DNA of 64,000 nucleotides, taken from assembly GCA_012719495.1 (NCBI GenBank), contig JAAYAG010000079.1, positions 1 through 64,000 of the forward strand. The letters run 5' to 3'. Position numbers and translations under genes: made by a program. Position 1 is the stretch's first letter. Every line of letters starts with the position of its first letter. Below the pieces are notes generated by a model that was given only the letters and a program-made list of their open reading frames with translations, ran no database searches and had not been told where the DNA came from. This document shows positions 19,307 to 28,047 of the stretch, piece after piece. Origin of the DNA: Bacteroidales bacterium (GTDB lineage: Bacteria > Bacteroidota > Bacteroidia > Bacteroidales > Prolixibacteraceae).

Positions 19307-20584
19307 CTGTTCGACCGTAAGTTGTACTCCATCTTCGAAAACCTTAAATCTGCAGGGATTCCCGAATCATCGACCATCTTCAACCTGTTCAGACTTTACG
19401 GCAACAATTTCATCAACCTGGTCGAGAAAGATTTTTACATCGGTTCAACCAAAGATGAAGGGCTGGTTGCCTCACTCGAAACGGTCAGTGGTAACCTCAA
19501 CAAGTCGATCACCCTGTTAAGCCAGAATATCCCACAGAAAACAAAACTCTACATCAACAAAACAGTTTCAATTCTTATCGTCTTCATCGCCATTTGTACC
19601 GCAGGTGCTTTGATCATTGGCCTGTTTATCTTTAGAAGGATTCTTGCTCTGCTTGGGGGCGAACCTGAAGAGGTAGCACTTATAGCCAATAACATTGCCA
19701 AGGGAAACCTTCAGATCAAATTCGATGAGACCAAAGATTACGAAGGGGTAATGAAATCGATGGTCACCATGACCCGGAAAATAGGCGCCATCATCCAGAA
19801 TATTTACAAAAGCAGTGACCAGGTTTCAATAGCAAGCCAACAATTCAGCCTAACCTCCCAAACCATTTCAAAAGGAGCATATGACCAATCCGCAGCGATT
19901 GATGAGATTGTTGAAACCATTCGGTCGATCAATGAGAATATTGGCAAGAACTCAGATAACGCCCTCGAAACCGAGAAAATCAGCAATGATATAAAAGAGA
20001 AGATCTAAGCAATAAAACAACAGTCCGACCTTTCACTCGAAACCAATAAAATCATTTCACAAAAGATCGAAATGATCAATGCAATAGCCAAACAGACCCA
20101 GATATTGGCGTTGAATGCTGCGGTGGAAGCAGCACGGGCAGGTGTTCACGGACGAGGGTTCAATGTGGTTGCCGAAGAAGTAAAACGATTGGCCGACGAC
20201 AGTAGCCTTGCTGCAAGTGAAATCATAAAACTAACCCGCAACAGCCTCGATGAAGCCAAGAATGTAAGTGAACTTATTCATGGCATTATCGAACCCATCG
20301 AGAAATCAACAAGCCTCGCGCAAAAGATATCGGATGCCAGCATGGAGCAGAGCTCTGCTGCTCTACAAATCAACCAGACCATTCATGGGCTTTACCACTT
20401 GAGCCAGGAGAATGCTGTGGCTTCGGAAGAAATGGCCGCAAGCACCATCGAACTTGAACAACAGATCGGATCTCTCAAGCAAATGGTCGAATACTTCAAC
20501 ATTGCTACCGACAGCAACGGTAGAGTCATAAAGATCAAGGCCAAAAAGAAAAAGAAGAAAAAAGCTAAGCTCCCTGCTGCTTAA
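19307..20584 (+). pseudogene. Methyl-accepting chemotaxis protein, 5'-truncated and with an in-frame stop
   Basis: From 19307 the frame reads LFDRKLYSIFENLKSAG, part of a ligand-sensing region, with a TAA at 19304-19306 just before it and no start codon. A membrane helix (VSILIVFIAICTAGALIIGLFIF), a HAMP-like GGEPEEVALIANNIAKG and a signalling helix follow. A TAA at 20006-20008 interrupts the signalling domain; the same frame continues beyond it with no shift. The conserved hairpin (ILALNAAVEAARAG, then GRGFNVVAEEVKRLA) lies downstream of the stop, and the end is a Lys-rich tail (KAKKKKKKKAKLPAA). Two lesions, no N-terminus and a nonsense codon, make it a clear pseudogene. A restart at ATG 20072 could give a 170-residue soluble signalling fragment. 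Confidence 0.85.
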
Positions 20585-20626
20585 GGTTTAATCACAATCA
20601 AAACAAATAGCTAATTCGAAACAACA

Positions 20627-21652
20627 ATGAATCTCACAAAAAAATACAAAACAGCAGTTGTTTTTACCGGCTCCGGAGGATCATTCTCTCAAGAAACGGC
20701 AATTGTTGACCAGCTCATCAAAACAGGAAAAATTCAACTTAACGAAGACACAACCCTACTTATTGGATCAGGCTCGGGAGCATTAAATCTTGTAGCCATA
20801 AACGCCTGTTTCAGGAAAGACAACCCTTGCTCATGGGACAACTTCTTCAAAAATAAGTTTATCCCGTCGATAGCCGATAATGAGACATTCATCAAGGTCG
20901 ACCCTATTCACTGGATTACCCTACCCCAACGGAAAAAATATAACGAGCTACTTCAGGAAGCCGGGTTCTCAACCATCTCCGATCTTCCGTTCGATTCGAT
21001 AATCTTGACATCAGTAGTCAACGAGAACAAAACCAAATGGATAAATAGCAGGGCAAAAAAAGAACGTGAACTCAATCTGGATGATATCCTGATGGCTTCA
21101 TCGGCTTTGCCCGTTCTGTTCCCTTCACACCAGCTGAACAGTAACACAGGAAGTGTTCATTCTAAGTTCATCGGGGCTCACTACGAAGGGGCATCCTGTG
21201 GCCTTTTGAATAAGTTTAAGAAACAGCTGGGGAAAATTATACTGGAACATGGACCATTTGAACAGATCTTTATCCTCAGCCCAAAACGCCTTTTCGATTA
21301 CAGTCCGGTCATCCATCACGACCTTTCGATGATGATTGCTCAGGAGAAATACCAGTTTAACCAGTTCCTTAACCATATTTCATTGCACAGTTTTCTCACC
21401 TTTCTGATTAAACTTCAAAAAAACAACTCGAAGAACAGGTTGGCTAAAACAATCTCTGTCTCAATTCCTGAAATGGATCAAAACGTGGGCTTGCTCGATT
21501 ATACCGACCAGTACGACAAATATGTAATGGTAAAAAACTGGTTTGAGAAGAATCCCGATAGACTTGCAATCGACATTTCAGCCTACATCAATGAGATGGC
21601 TTTTGTCCCTTCATTCTCCGAAAATTACTGTTTCAACATCGCTACTGAATAA
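20627..21652 (+). CDS. Divergent patatin-like protein
   Basis: 341 residues. The N-terminus has a Gly-rich loop (VVFTGSGGSF) and a nucleophile elbow GSGSG with Ser about residue 49. ASSALPVLFPS matches the patatin motif that precedes the catalytic Asp. Where patatins have Asp-Gly-Gly/Ala, this one reads Glu-Gly-Ala (about 187-189), and the oxyanion loop is not the usual GGGxxG. Patatins are Ser-Asp acyl hydrolases of membrane lipids; whether this one is active is uncertain. It has no signal peptide or membrane helix. It sits 42 bases after the broken chemotaxis gene and may have come in with it. Confidence 0.65.
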   Translation: MNLTKKYKTAVVFTGSGGSFSQETAIVDQLIKTGKIQLNEDTTLLIGSGSGALNLVAINACFRKDNPCSWDNFFKNKFIPSIADNETFIKVDPIHWITLPQRKKYNELLQEAGFSTISDLPFDSIILTSVVNENKTKWINSRAKKERELNLDDILMASSALPVLFPSHQLNSNTGSVHSKFIGAHYEGASCGLLNKFKKQLGKIILEHGPFEQIFILSPKRLFDYSPVIHHDLSMMIAQEKYQFNQFLNHISLHSFLTFLIKLQKNNSKNRLAKTISVSIPEMDQNVGLLDYTDQYDKYVMVKNWFEKNPDRLAIDISAYINEMAFVPSFSENYCFNIATE

Positions 21653-21720
21653 CCTCTTTCATGCCAGTTTTTTTAATCGAACTGTAACAAATGTGTAACC
21701 CCGTTTTAATTGCACAGGAA

Positions 21721-21728
21721 TACCTTTG
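21721..21728 (+). promoter_or_regulatory. -7 box of the small exported protein
   Basis: TACCTTTG matches TAnnTTTG, 37 bases before the ATG at 21765. It argues for that ATG rather than the ATG at 21726-21728-spanning frame start. Confidence 0.55.
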
Positions 21729-21764
21729 ACAGGTGATTTAAAAAATTCTAAAAGAAAAACCATT

Positions 21765-22121
21765 ATGAAAAAAATAGTATTCAGTCTACTAATTGCATGT
21801 TTTGCGCTTGCATCATTTGCCGGTAACGACGAAAATAAAAACGAAACTGAAACAAGTGCGGTAAGTACTGCAACCATTCAGTTAAGCGGCGTGGTAACCG
21901 ACAAGGTTTCAAATGAAGCATTGGTTGGCGTAGAAATAGTAATTGAAGGCACCAACCAGAAAGTATATACCGACTTTGACGGCAAATTCACCTTCAGCAA
22001 CCTCAAACCCGGGGAATACAATCTCGTCGCCTCTTACATCTCGTATGAAAAAAATATTGTAGAACACCTCGATGTAAAAAAGGATAATCTTGTAGCAATC
22101 TGCCTCGAGTCCTCAAACTAA
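21765..22121 (+). CDS. Small exported protein with a carboxypeptidase-regulatory-like domain
   Basis: 118 residues. Signal peptide (MKKIVFSLLIACFALASFA), an acidic linker, then a single CarboxypepD_reg-like beta-sandwich (about 38-118) with IQLSGVVTDKVSNEALVGV and FDGKFTFSNLKPGEYNL. This domain is normally the N-terminal plug extension of SusC/TonB receptors; here it stands alone. It is probably periplasmic. Function unknown; no receptor gene is nearby. Confidence 0.8.
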   Translation: MKKIVFSLLIACFALASFAGNDENKNETETSAVSTATIQLSGVVTDKVSNEALVGVEIVIEGTNQKVYTDFDGKFTFSNLKPGEYNLVASYISYEKNIVEHLDVKKDNLVAICLESSN

Positions 22122-22258
22122 CTTTTTACAAATATTTAATTGATCATTAACCAATTAGCAACTATTTACCAGTAATTTTACCCCAAGTTAAATAGTTCTC
22201 AAAATCTCACTCAGAATTTTTACAGGTAGGTAAACCTGTTTTCTATTTAAGATTGATC

Positions 22259-22284
22259 AGCCGCTCCCTGGGGAGCGGCTTTTC
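22259..22284 (+). terminator. GC-rich hairpin terminator
   Basis: AGCCGCTCC (22259-22267) pairs with GGAGCGGCT (22272-22280) around a 4-nt loop, followed by TTTTC. A weaker hairpin, ACAGGT/ACCTGT then TTT, lies about 25 bases upstream. They fit the end of the transcript of the gene ending at 22121, and the stem may also act for the glycosidase gene ending at 22312 on the other strand. Confidence 0.65.
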
Positions 22285-22311
22285 AAATTCAACCTTATAA
22301 TTACTAAAAGT

Positions 22312-25155
22312 CTATTCCGAAACAAGCGATAATTGAGCCGGGGCAAGTCCTGAGGATTTTGCTATCAGCCTAATTTCCCCGCTTCCTTTTGTCGACTGCA
22401 CAATTACTTGCGCCTTGCCACTGAAAAGGCTGCGTTTGTATTGTGGGGCGGGCAGAATGAGCTGAACTACACCCGGATCGGTATTTGGGTTCGACCATGT
22501 TTGTTCCAGAAAGTATGGTGTTGCCACAAAAGCCAGTACATTTTTCCCTGTTTTCAGGACTGATGTTTCGGGGTCGAACGAGTAGCGGTCGGTTTTCTGT
22601 TTCAAGTTTTCGCCAATCAGTTTTCCGTTGAGGTAAACATTCTGGGTTTCGCCAATGGTGCGCAGGTAAAGCATCACTTTTCCTTTATCGAAACCTTCGG
22701 GCAATGTAAATGTTGCGCGATAAACAATTGCTTTGGCCTCTTTTGTGCTGAACGAGAAGGCTTTCTGCCAGTCGGAGTCGTTATAGTCGAAAGCAACTTC
22801 GGGGCGATTAGTCATTTCGTCAACAACTTTCATCTTCATATCGTTGAGTATCATTGGCTGAACCAATTCGACGTATTTGTCGGCTTCGAGGCAGGTTGGA
22901 TCACCATTCCCAACGCCAATAATCTTGCCCGGTCCTTCAATTTCAAACTCAACAAGATTTTCGGCAGTAGGCACTTCGCGCCCTTTTTTGTCGGTTGCAG
23001 AAACGGTAACTATTGACAAATCTTTACCATCGGCATTAAGGTTGCTTTTATGCGATGTAAGTTTTAGGGCAACTGGTTCACCTGTGGTTTCAACCGTTTC
23101 GGTCAATGTTTTCACCCCGTTTTTATACCCAACAGCTTTTAACGAACCGGCTTTATAAGCAACTTCCCATTCGAGGTGAGAATCTTTCTTCATCGTTTTT
23201 CTACCTTGGCTTTTGTTGTTCACAAAAAGTTCTACCTCGTCGCAATTGCTGTATGCTACCACTTTAATTGGCTGTCCTTCTTTGCCTGCCCAGTTCCAGT
23301 GAGGCAACAAGTGAAGCACAGGTTCGTTTCCCCACCACGATTTCAGGTACCACACATTGTCTTTTGGGAAACCGCAAACATCATACATGCCAAAGTAGGA
23401 ATTAATTGATGGCCAGCCGTAAGGGGTTGGTTCTCCACGGTAATCGAAGCCTGTCCAGATAAACATGCCCGAAAGAAATGGTCTTGAATTATAGTAGTTC
23501 CAGCAATATTCAATGCTTGGGAAATTGGTATTCGATGTTTGGCGGTCATAAGCCACCAGATGGTTTCGCTGGGGATTGTCGAAATAAATACCCCGTGTGG
23601 CATGGGTCGATCCTTCTTCTGTACCGATCGTTGGGGTATTGGGAAAGTCGCGGTGATAATTGTCGATACTTCCTTGCTTAAGGTAGTTGAAACCCATCAC
23701 TTCGATGCTTTTCGAAACTCCATTTCCCCAGCCACCACTGCTTGCACAATTGATCTGACGGCTTGGATCGAGTGTTTTGGCAAAGGCCTGCATCTCGGCA
23801 ACAATCCGTTCGCCAATAATGTTGCCTTCAATGGCCCATTCCTCGTTTCCCATGCTCCAAATCATTACCGAAGGATGATTTCGATCGCGACGGATTAACC
23901 GTTCAAGGTAATCTTTCACAAAAGGGACTGTCCCCATCAACCTGTTTTCATCGATCACAAGCATTCCCATTCGGTCACATGCATCGAGCAATGCTGGGGA
24001 AGCCGGGTTATGTGAACTGCGAATGGCATTGCTGCCCATTGCTTTCAATTGCGATACCCTGAAAGCGATCAGTTCGTCGGGCATAGCTGTTCCAACTCCA
24101 GCATGATCCTGATGATTGTTGGTTCCTTTCAGTTTCAGATTCTTCCCATTCAGAAAAAAACCTTGGTTCGGATCGAAATGAACAGTACGAATCCCGGTAG
24201 TTGTTTCATAGAGATCAGCAATTTCATTGTCTTTCATAACTGTGGTTACCAGCGTATGGAGGTAAGGATCATCGACTGACCAAAGATGTGGATTCGGAAT
24301 AGTAAACTCTTGCTTTATCTCAGCTTTGCCTGAATTCCCGATCACTACACCGTCCGAAATAATTTCTGCAACAACAGCTCCTTCGGCATTCTTTAGCTGT
24401 TGTTTTACCTTTACAGTAACCAGAGAATAGGTATTATTCTGAACTATTGTCTCAATGTTGGCTTTTGCTGAATTGTCATTTAGCGAATAGTAAATAAAAG
24501 TGCCATCCTGAGCAACATGAACAGGTGCTGTTTTTGTGAGCCAAACATGACGGTAAATCCCTGCTCCTTCGTAATACCAACCCTCTTCGTTGGTTACATC
24601 GCAACGAACAGCAATGGTATTATTCCCTCCATAGTTGAGGTATTGGGTAATATCGTAGGTGAAGGTGTTATAACCACTGGCTTCGTTGCCCAAATAGTGC
24701 CCGTTGACCCAAACGCGCGAATCGCGGTGAACACCTTCGAATGTAATACTTATCCGTTGTCCTAAATCCGATTCAGGAACGAAGAACTCTTTGCGGTACC
24801 AGCCCACGCTTACGTCGGGAAAGTTGCGCCCAACGGCTTTGTACCCATGGCTGTGACTCCCTTTGGCATCGAACGGTTGCTCAACTACCCAATCGTGAGG
24901 CAAATCGAGAATACGCCATGCACGGTCGTCGAACTGTGCGGCAGCAGGGCCGTCGCCATAACCAGCTTTGGCATAAAATGAAAAGTAAGAGGTGCCATGG
25001 TTGAAATCTTTAACGGCATCGGTTGGATGGCCATAAGCAAATTTCCAGGAATTGTCGAACAAGATTTTTTCCCGTTGGCTGTTGCCGGCCGAAACAGAGA
25101 GAAATGCAGCCACTAAAACGATGGCAAGAAACGAAATGCGATATATTGTCTTCAT
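22312..25155 (-). CDS. Exported glycoside hydrolase family 2 (beta-galactosidase-like)
   Basis: 947 residues with a signal peptide (cleavage near VSAGN). The layout is a GH2 sugar-binding domain (about 30-210), an immunoglobulin-like domain, a TIM barrel (about 330-620), and C-terminal beta domains including a DUF4982-type segment (VELFVNNKSQGRKTM) and an invasin-like DGKDLSIVTVSATDKKG. The acid/base Glu is in MIWSMGNEEW and the likely nucleophile in IGTEEGST. Family members release beta-galactose or related sugars from polysaccharides. No SusC/SusD pair or sensor is adjacent, so it is not in an obvious polysaccharide locus. Substrate not readable. Confidence 0.9.
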   Translation of the reverse strand: MKTIYRISFLAIVLVAAFLSVSAGNSQREKILFDNSWKFAYGHPTDAVKDFNHGTSYFSFYAKAGYGDGPAAAQFDDRAWRILDLPHDWVVEQPFDAKGSHSHGYKAVGRNFPDVSVGWYRKEFFVPESDLGQRISITFEGVHRDSRVWVNGHYLGNEASGYNTFTYDITQYLNYGGNNTIAVRCDVTNEEGWYYEGAGIYRHVWLTKTAPVHVAQDGTFIYYSLNDNSAKANIETIVQNNTYSLVTVKVKQQLKNAEGAVVAEIISDGVVIGNSGKAEIKQEFTIPNPHLWSVDDPYLHTLVTTVMKDNEIADLYETTTGIRTVHFDPNQGFFLNGKNLKLKGTNNHQDHAGVGTAMPDELIAFRVSQLKAMGSNAIRSSHNPASPALLDACDRMGMLVIDENRLMGTVPFVKDYLERLIRRDRNHPSVMIWSMGNEEWAIEGNIIGERIVAEMQAFAKTLDPSRQINCASSGGWGNGVSKSIEVMGFNYLKQGSIDNYHRDFPNTPTIGTEEGSTHATRGIYFDNPQRNHLVAYDRQTSNTNFPSIEYCWNYYNSRPFLSGMFIWTGFDYRGEPTPYGWPSINSYFGMYDVCGFPKDNVWYLKSWWGNEPVLHLLPHWNWAGKEGQPIKVVAYSNCDEVELFVNNKSQGRKTMKKDSHLEWEVAYKAGSLKAVGYKNGVKTLTETVETTGEPVALKLTSHKSNLNADGKDLSIVTVSATDKKGREVPTAENLVEFEIEGPGKIIGVGNGDPTCLEADKYVELVQPMILNDMKMKVVDEMTNRPEVAFDYNDSDWQKAFSFSTKEAKAIVYRATFTLPEGFDKGKVMLYLRTIGETQNVYLNGKLIGENLKQKTDRYSFDPETSVLKTGKNVLAFVATPYFLEQTWSNPNTDPGVVQLILPAPQYKRSLFSGKAQVIVQSTKGSGEIRLIAKSSGLAPAQLSLVSE

Positions 25156-25178
25156 AAATCAGGTTGTTTTACTCCAAA

Positions 25179-25186
25179 CAAATTTA
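25179..25186 (-). promoter_or_regulatory. -7 box of the GH2 gene
   Basis: On the minus strand TAAATTTG matches TAnnTTTG, 23 bases before the ATG at 25155. Confidence 0.5.
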
Positions 25187-25202
25187 GCTGTGGGGTTTTA
25201 AT

Positions 25203-25242
25203 AAAAAAGGTGCAAAACGTAATTGAATACATTTTGCACCTT
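25203..25242 (-). terminator. Terminator of the iron-uptake operon
   Basis: AAGGTGCAAAA (25207-25217) pairs with TTTTGCACCTT (25232-25242), 11 perfect pairs. On the minus strand it is followed by a T-run of six. It lies about 130 bases after the last gene of the feo operon and just before the GH2 promoter. Confidence 0.8.
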
Positions 25243-25373
25243 CATTGCAAACATTCATCACCTCAAAGTCAGATTCTATGGCATATAAATTTGACCTCTC
25301 CGACCTTCGGTTTGCAATTGGAATAATTGAATATCACTAATAATTAAATCGTATGACTATGTTTTTAAGCCGA

Positions 25374-25538
25374 TTAACTACAGCACTGATCTTTTAACGA
25401 ACAACCAGTACAGCTGCCACAATTACTGCCGGCTTTACCTGCGGTTGCTTTCTTTGGACGCTTTTTTCTTCCGTAGAAGTAAATGATTAGAACTACGGTT
25501 ATTGCAAGTATGATGTAAACGATTGTCTCTTGTGTCAT
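25374..25538 (-). CDS. FeoB-associated Cys-rich membrane peptide
   Basis: 54 residues from the ATG at 25536-25538: one membrane helix (IVYIILAITVVLIIYFY), a Lys/Arg cluster (GRKKRPKKA), then a Cys-rich tail with five Cys (CGSCTGCSLKDQCCS). Peptides of this size and layout are typically found after feoB and may help ferrous iron transfer. The longer open frame from 25664 overlaps feoB and lacks support. It begins 10 bases after the feoB stop codon. Confidence 0.85.
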   Translation of the reverse strand: MTQETIVYIILAITVVLIIYFYGRKKRPKKATAGKAGSNCGSCTGCSLKDQCCS

Positions 25539-25548
25539 TTTGTTGATT

Positions 25549-28044
25549 TTAAAATAGATTTCCAATTTGGTAAATGCCAAACGCAACGAGCCATGCCACT
25601 GCGGTGGTGTAAACCATTGTAAACACTGCCCACTTTGTACCTGCTTCGCGCCTGATTGCAGCAATTACAGCGATGCACGGAAAATAGAGCAGTACAAAAA
25701 TCATAAACGTGTAGGCTACCAGTGGCGAGAAAACTTTCTGCCCCACTTTTGGCCCACGGGTATAGGTTTGCTGCTGAAGTTTTGTTTGCAGGTTTACTGA
25801 TGTTTCGTCGGCTGCAAGATCGGAATGATAAAGAACGCCCATCGAACCAACCACAATTTCTTTGGCCGCAAGACCTGTTACAATACTTACCCCAATCTTC
25901 CAGTCGAATCCCAGTGGCCTGATAACCGGCTCGATAAAGTGGCCAATCTTCCCAATGTACGAGTTCTCCATGTGTTCCGATTCTTTTGCAATTTCGAAAT
26001 CGACTGTTTCAACATTGCTATCAACAGACTGATTGGTCAGATTGTTTTCGGCTACCTGTATTGTTTCGGGGCGGATTGGGCTTTCTTCTTTGTCGCGGGG
26101 AAAATAACCAAGTGCCCATATAATAATTGATGCACCCAGAATAACGGTTCCCATTTTCGAAAGGTACTGAACACTTTTGTCCCACATGTGAATAAGTGTG
26201 TTGCGGAGCGTTGGCCTTCGGTAGGGTGGCAATTCCATTACAAACGGGGCTTCCTTTTTCGAAAAGAATATCTTGTTGAAAATTAACGACATTATTATGG
26301 CCACAAGTACCCCAATGGTATAGATCGAAAGCAGTACAAGTCCCTGATTCTTTGCAAAGAATGCCGAAATCAACAGTACGTAAACTGGTAGCCGGGCACT
26401 ACACGACATAAAAGGGATAATTAGCATAGTAAGCAGCCTGTCTTTCTTACTTTCGAGGGTGCGGGTGGCCATAATGGCCGGAACATTGCACCCAAAACCC
26501 ATCAGAAGTGGGATAAACGATTTTCCGTGGAGGCCAATTTTGTGCATCAGCCTGTCCATTATGAACGCTGCACGAGCCATATAACCCGTATCTTCCATCA
26601 GCGAAATACAGAAGAACAGGATCAGGATATTAGGGAGGAACACAATTACGCCACCAACGCCACCAATAACACCATCAACAATAAGAGCGTGCAAAGGGCC
26701 TTCGCCCATATTTGAGCCAATGAAGTTACTTAACCAGCTTACGCCTGCATCTATCCAATCGGCAGGGTAACTGCCAAGCGAAAACGTTGACTGGAACATT
26801 GCCCACATAAAGAACAGGAAGATTGGGAATCCCAGCCATTTATGTGTTAAAAATTTGTCGGGACGGTGGCTTTTCTCAACGGTTTGATCTTTTTTCCGTT
26901 TCAATGTTTCTTTTAATGCGCCCCTGATGAACGCGTATTTCGCATCGGCAATTTGCGACGACGATTTCTCTTTGAACTCCTTTTCGAGCTTCGAAATCTC
27001 TCTTTTTGCACAGTTGATAATCTCTTCGGTGCCTGGCATTGCTTCAATTTCGGCAGTAAAAACCGAATCGTTTTCGAGCAGCTTTATGGCTGTGTAGTGG
27101 GTGTGGTATTTGTCGGTAAGGGTTTTATTCTTCTTTATTTCCAACGAAATAAGTTCGATTGCCTTGTTGATGTGCGAACCGTAACTAATATGGATGTGAC
27201 GGTAAACAGGCTCGTTTTCTTCGTCGATGGCAATTATTTCGTCAAGCAGTTCTTCGAGCCCAATCCCTTTCGATGCGATGGTTGGGATGATGGGAATACC
27301 AATCATCTCGGCCAAGGCACGGTGGTTGAATTTTGCCCCCGATTTCTCCAGCTCGTCGAACATGTTCAGCACAATTACCACTTTAATGTTCATGTCGATG
27401 AGCTGGGTGGTGAGGAAAAGATTCCGCTCAAGGTTAGAGGCATCGATCACATTCACTACAACATCGGGCAGGTCGTTGGTAATGTGCTTGCGAACGAAAA
27501 GTTCCTCGGGGCTGTACTCCGAAATAGAATAGGTGCCGGGCAGGTCGGTTAGGTTTATTTCGTACCCTTTTCGGGTTAATCGGGCGGTTTTAATATCGAC
27601 AGTTACACCACTGTAGTTGCCAACTTTTTCGTGCCTGCCGGTAGCAAGGTTGAAGAGTGTTGTCTTTCCGCAGTTAGGGTTTCCAACCAGTGCCACGTTA
27701 ATCGATTTTCTTTTGCCGTGAAGGGTTTTTCGTGTCGATTGCGAAGAAATTGTTCCTTCAAAATCTTTCATTTCAAGACTGGCAGCTTCTTGCTCCGACA
27801 ATACTTCAATTAAATCGGCTTCCGATTTCCGCAGCGAAACACGGTAATTCATCAGTTCGTACTCAACAGGGTCGAGCAGAGGGGCTTTCTTTATCACTTT
27901 AACCGTAGTGCCAAAAACAAAACCCATCTCGCCAATGCGTTTACGGAATGCTCCATAGCCTTTAACACGGGTAATAACAGCTGTTTCACCCTCTTTTAGT
28001 TCCGACAAAAATCGTTTTGATATTTTTTTCTCTTCCATTGTCAT
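25549..28044 (-). CDS. feoB: FeoA-FeoB fusion, ferrous iron transporter
   Basis: 831 residues. The first 85 or so are a FeoA SH3-like domain (LSELKEGETAVITRVKG). The FeoB G domain follows with GNPNCGKT at 121-128, the DLPGTYS switch, NMFD and a GDI helical region. The C-terminal two-thirds are the membrane core with two Gate domains and the MGFGCNVPAIMATR and SCSARLPVY motifs. It imports Fe2+ across the inner membrane using nucleotide hydrolysis. The FeoA fusion is common in Bacteroidota. It starts three bases after the porin gene and precedes the Cys-rich peptide, forming one operon. An ATG two codons later is equally possible. Confidence 0.97.
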   Translation of the reverse strand: MTMEEKKISKRFLSELKEGETAVITRVKGYGAFRKRIGEMGFVFGTTVKVIKKAPLLDPVEYELMNYRVSLRKSEADLIEVLSEQEAASLEMKDFEGTISSQSTRKTLHGKRKSINVALVGNPNCGKTTLFNLATGRHEKVGNYSGVTVDIKTARLTRKGYEINLTDLPGTYSISEYSPEELFVRKHITNDLPDVVVNVIDASNLERNLFLTTQLIDMNIKVVIVLNMFDELEKSGAKFNHRALAEMIGIPIIPTIASKGIGLEELLDEIIAIDEENEPVYRHIHISYGSHINKAIELISLEIKKNKTLTDKYHTHYTAIKLLENDSVFTAEIEAMPGTEEIINCAKREISKLEKEFKEKSSSQIADAKYAFIRGALKETLKRKKDQTVEKSHRPDKFLTHKWLGFPIFLFFMWAMFQSTFSLGSYPADWIDAGVSWLSNFIGSNMGEGPLHALIVDGVIGGVGGVIVFLPNILILFFCISLMEDTGYMARAAFIMDRLMHKIGLHGKSFIPLLMGFGCNVPAIMATRTLESKKDRLLTMLIIPFMSCSARLPVYVLLISAFFAKNQGLVLLSIYTIGVLVAIIMSLIFNKIFFSKKEAPFVMELPPYRRPTLRNTLIHMWDKSVQYLSKMGTVILGASIIIWALGYFPRDKEESPIRPETIQVAENNLTNQSVDSNVETVDFEIAKESEHMENSYIGKIGHFIEPVIRPLGFDWKIGVSIVTGLAAKEIVVGSMGVLYHSDLAADETSVNLQTKLQQQTYTRGPKVGQKVFSPLVAYTFMIFVLLYFPCIAVIAAIRREAGTKWAVFTMVYTTAVAWLVAFGIYQIGNLF

Positions 28045-28047
28045 CGC

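Noticed and set aside
19304-19520. Continuation of the glycosyltransferase frame to 19520
   Set aside because: The translation after residue 87 is unrelated and lies in the wrong frame of chemotaxis sequence.
25538-25664. Upstream part of the Cys-rich frame
   Set aside because: It overlaps the feoB coding end and has no support; the ATG at 25538 starts the recognised membrane peptide.
26953-27552. Long plus-strand frame of 199 codons inside feoB
   Set aside because: Antisense shadow of the FeoB G domain; no homology, no start context, low complexity.
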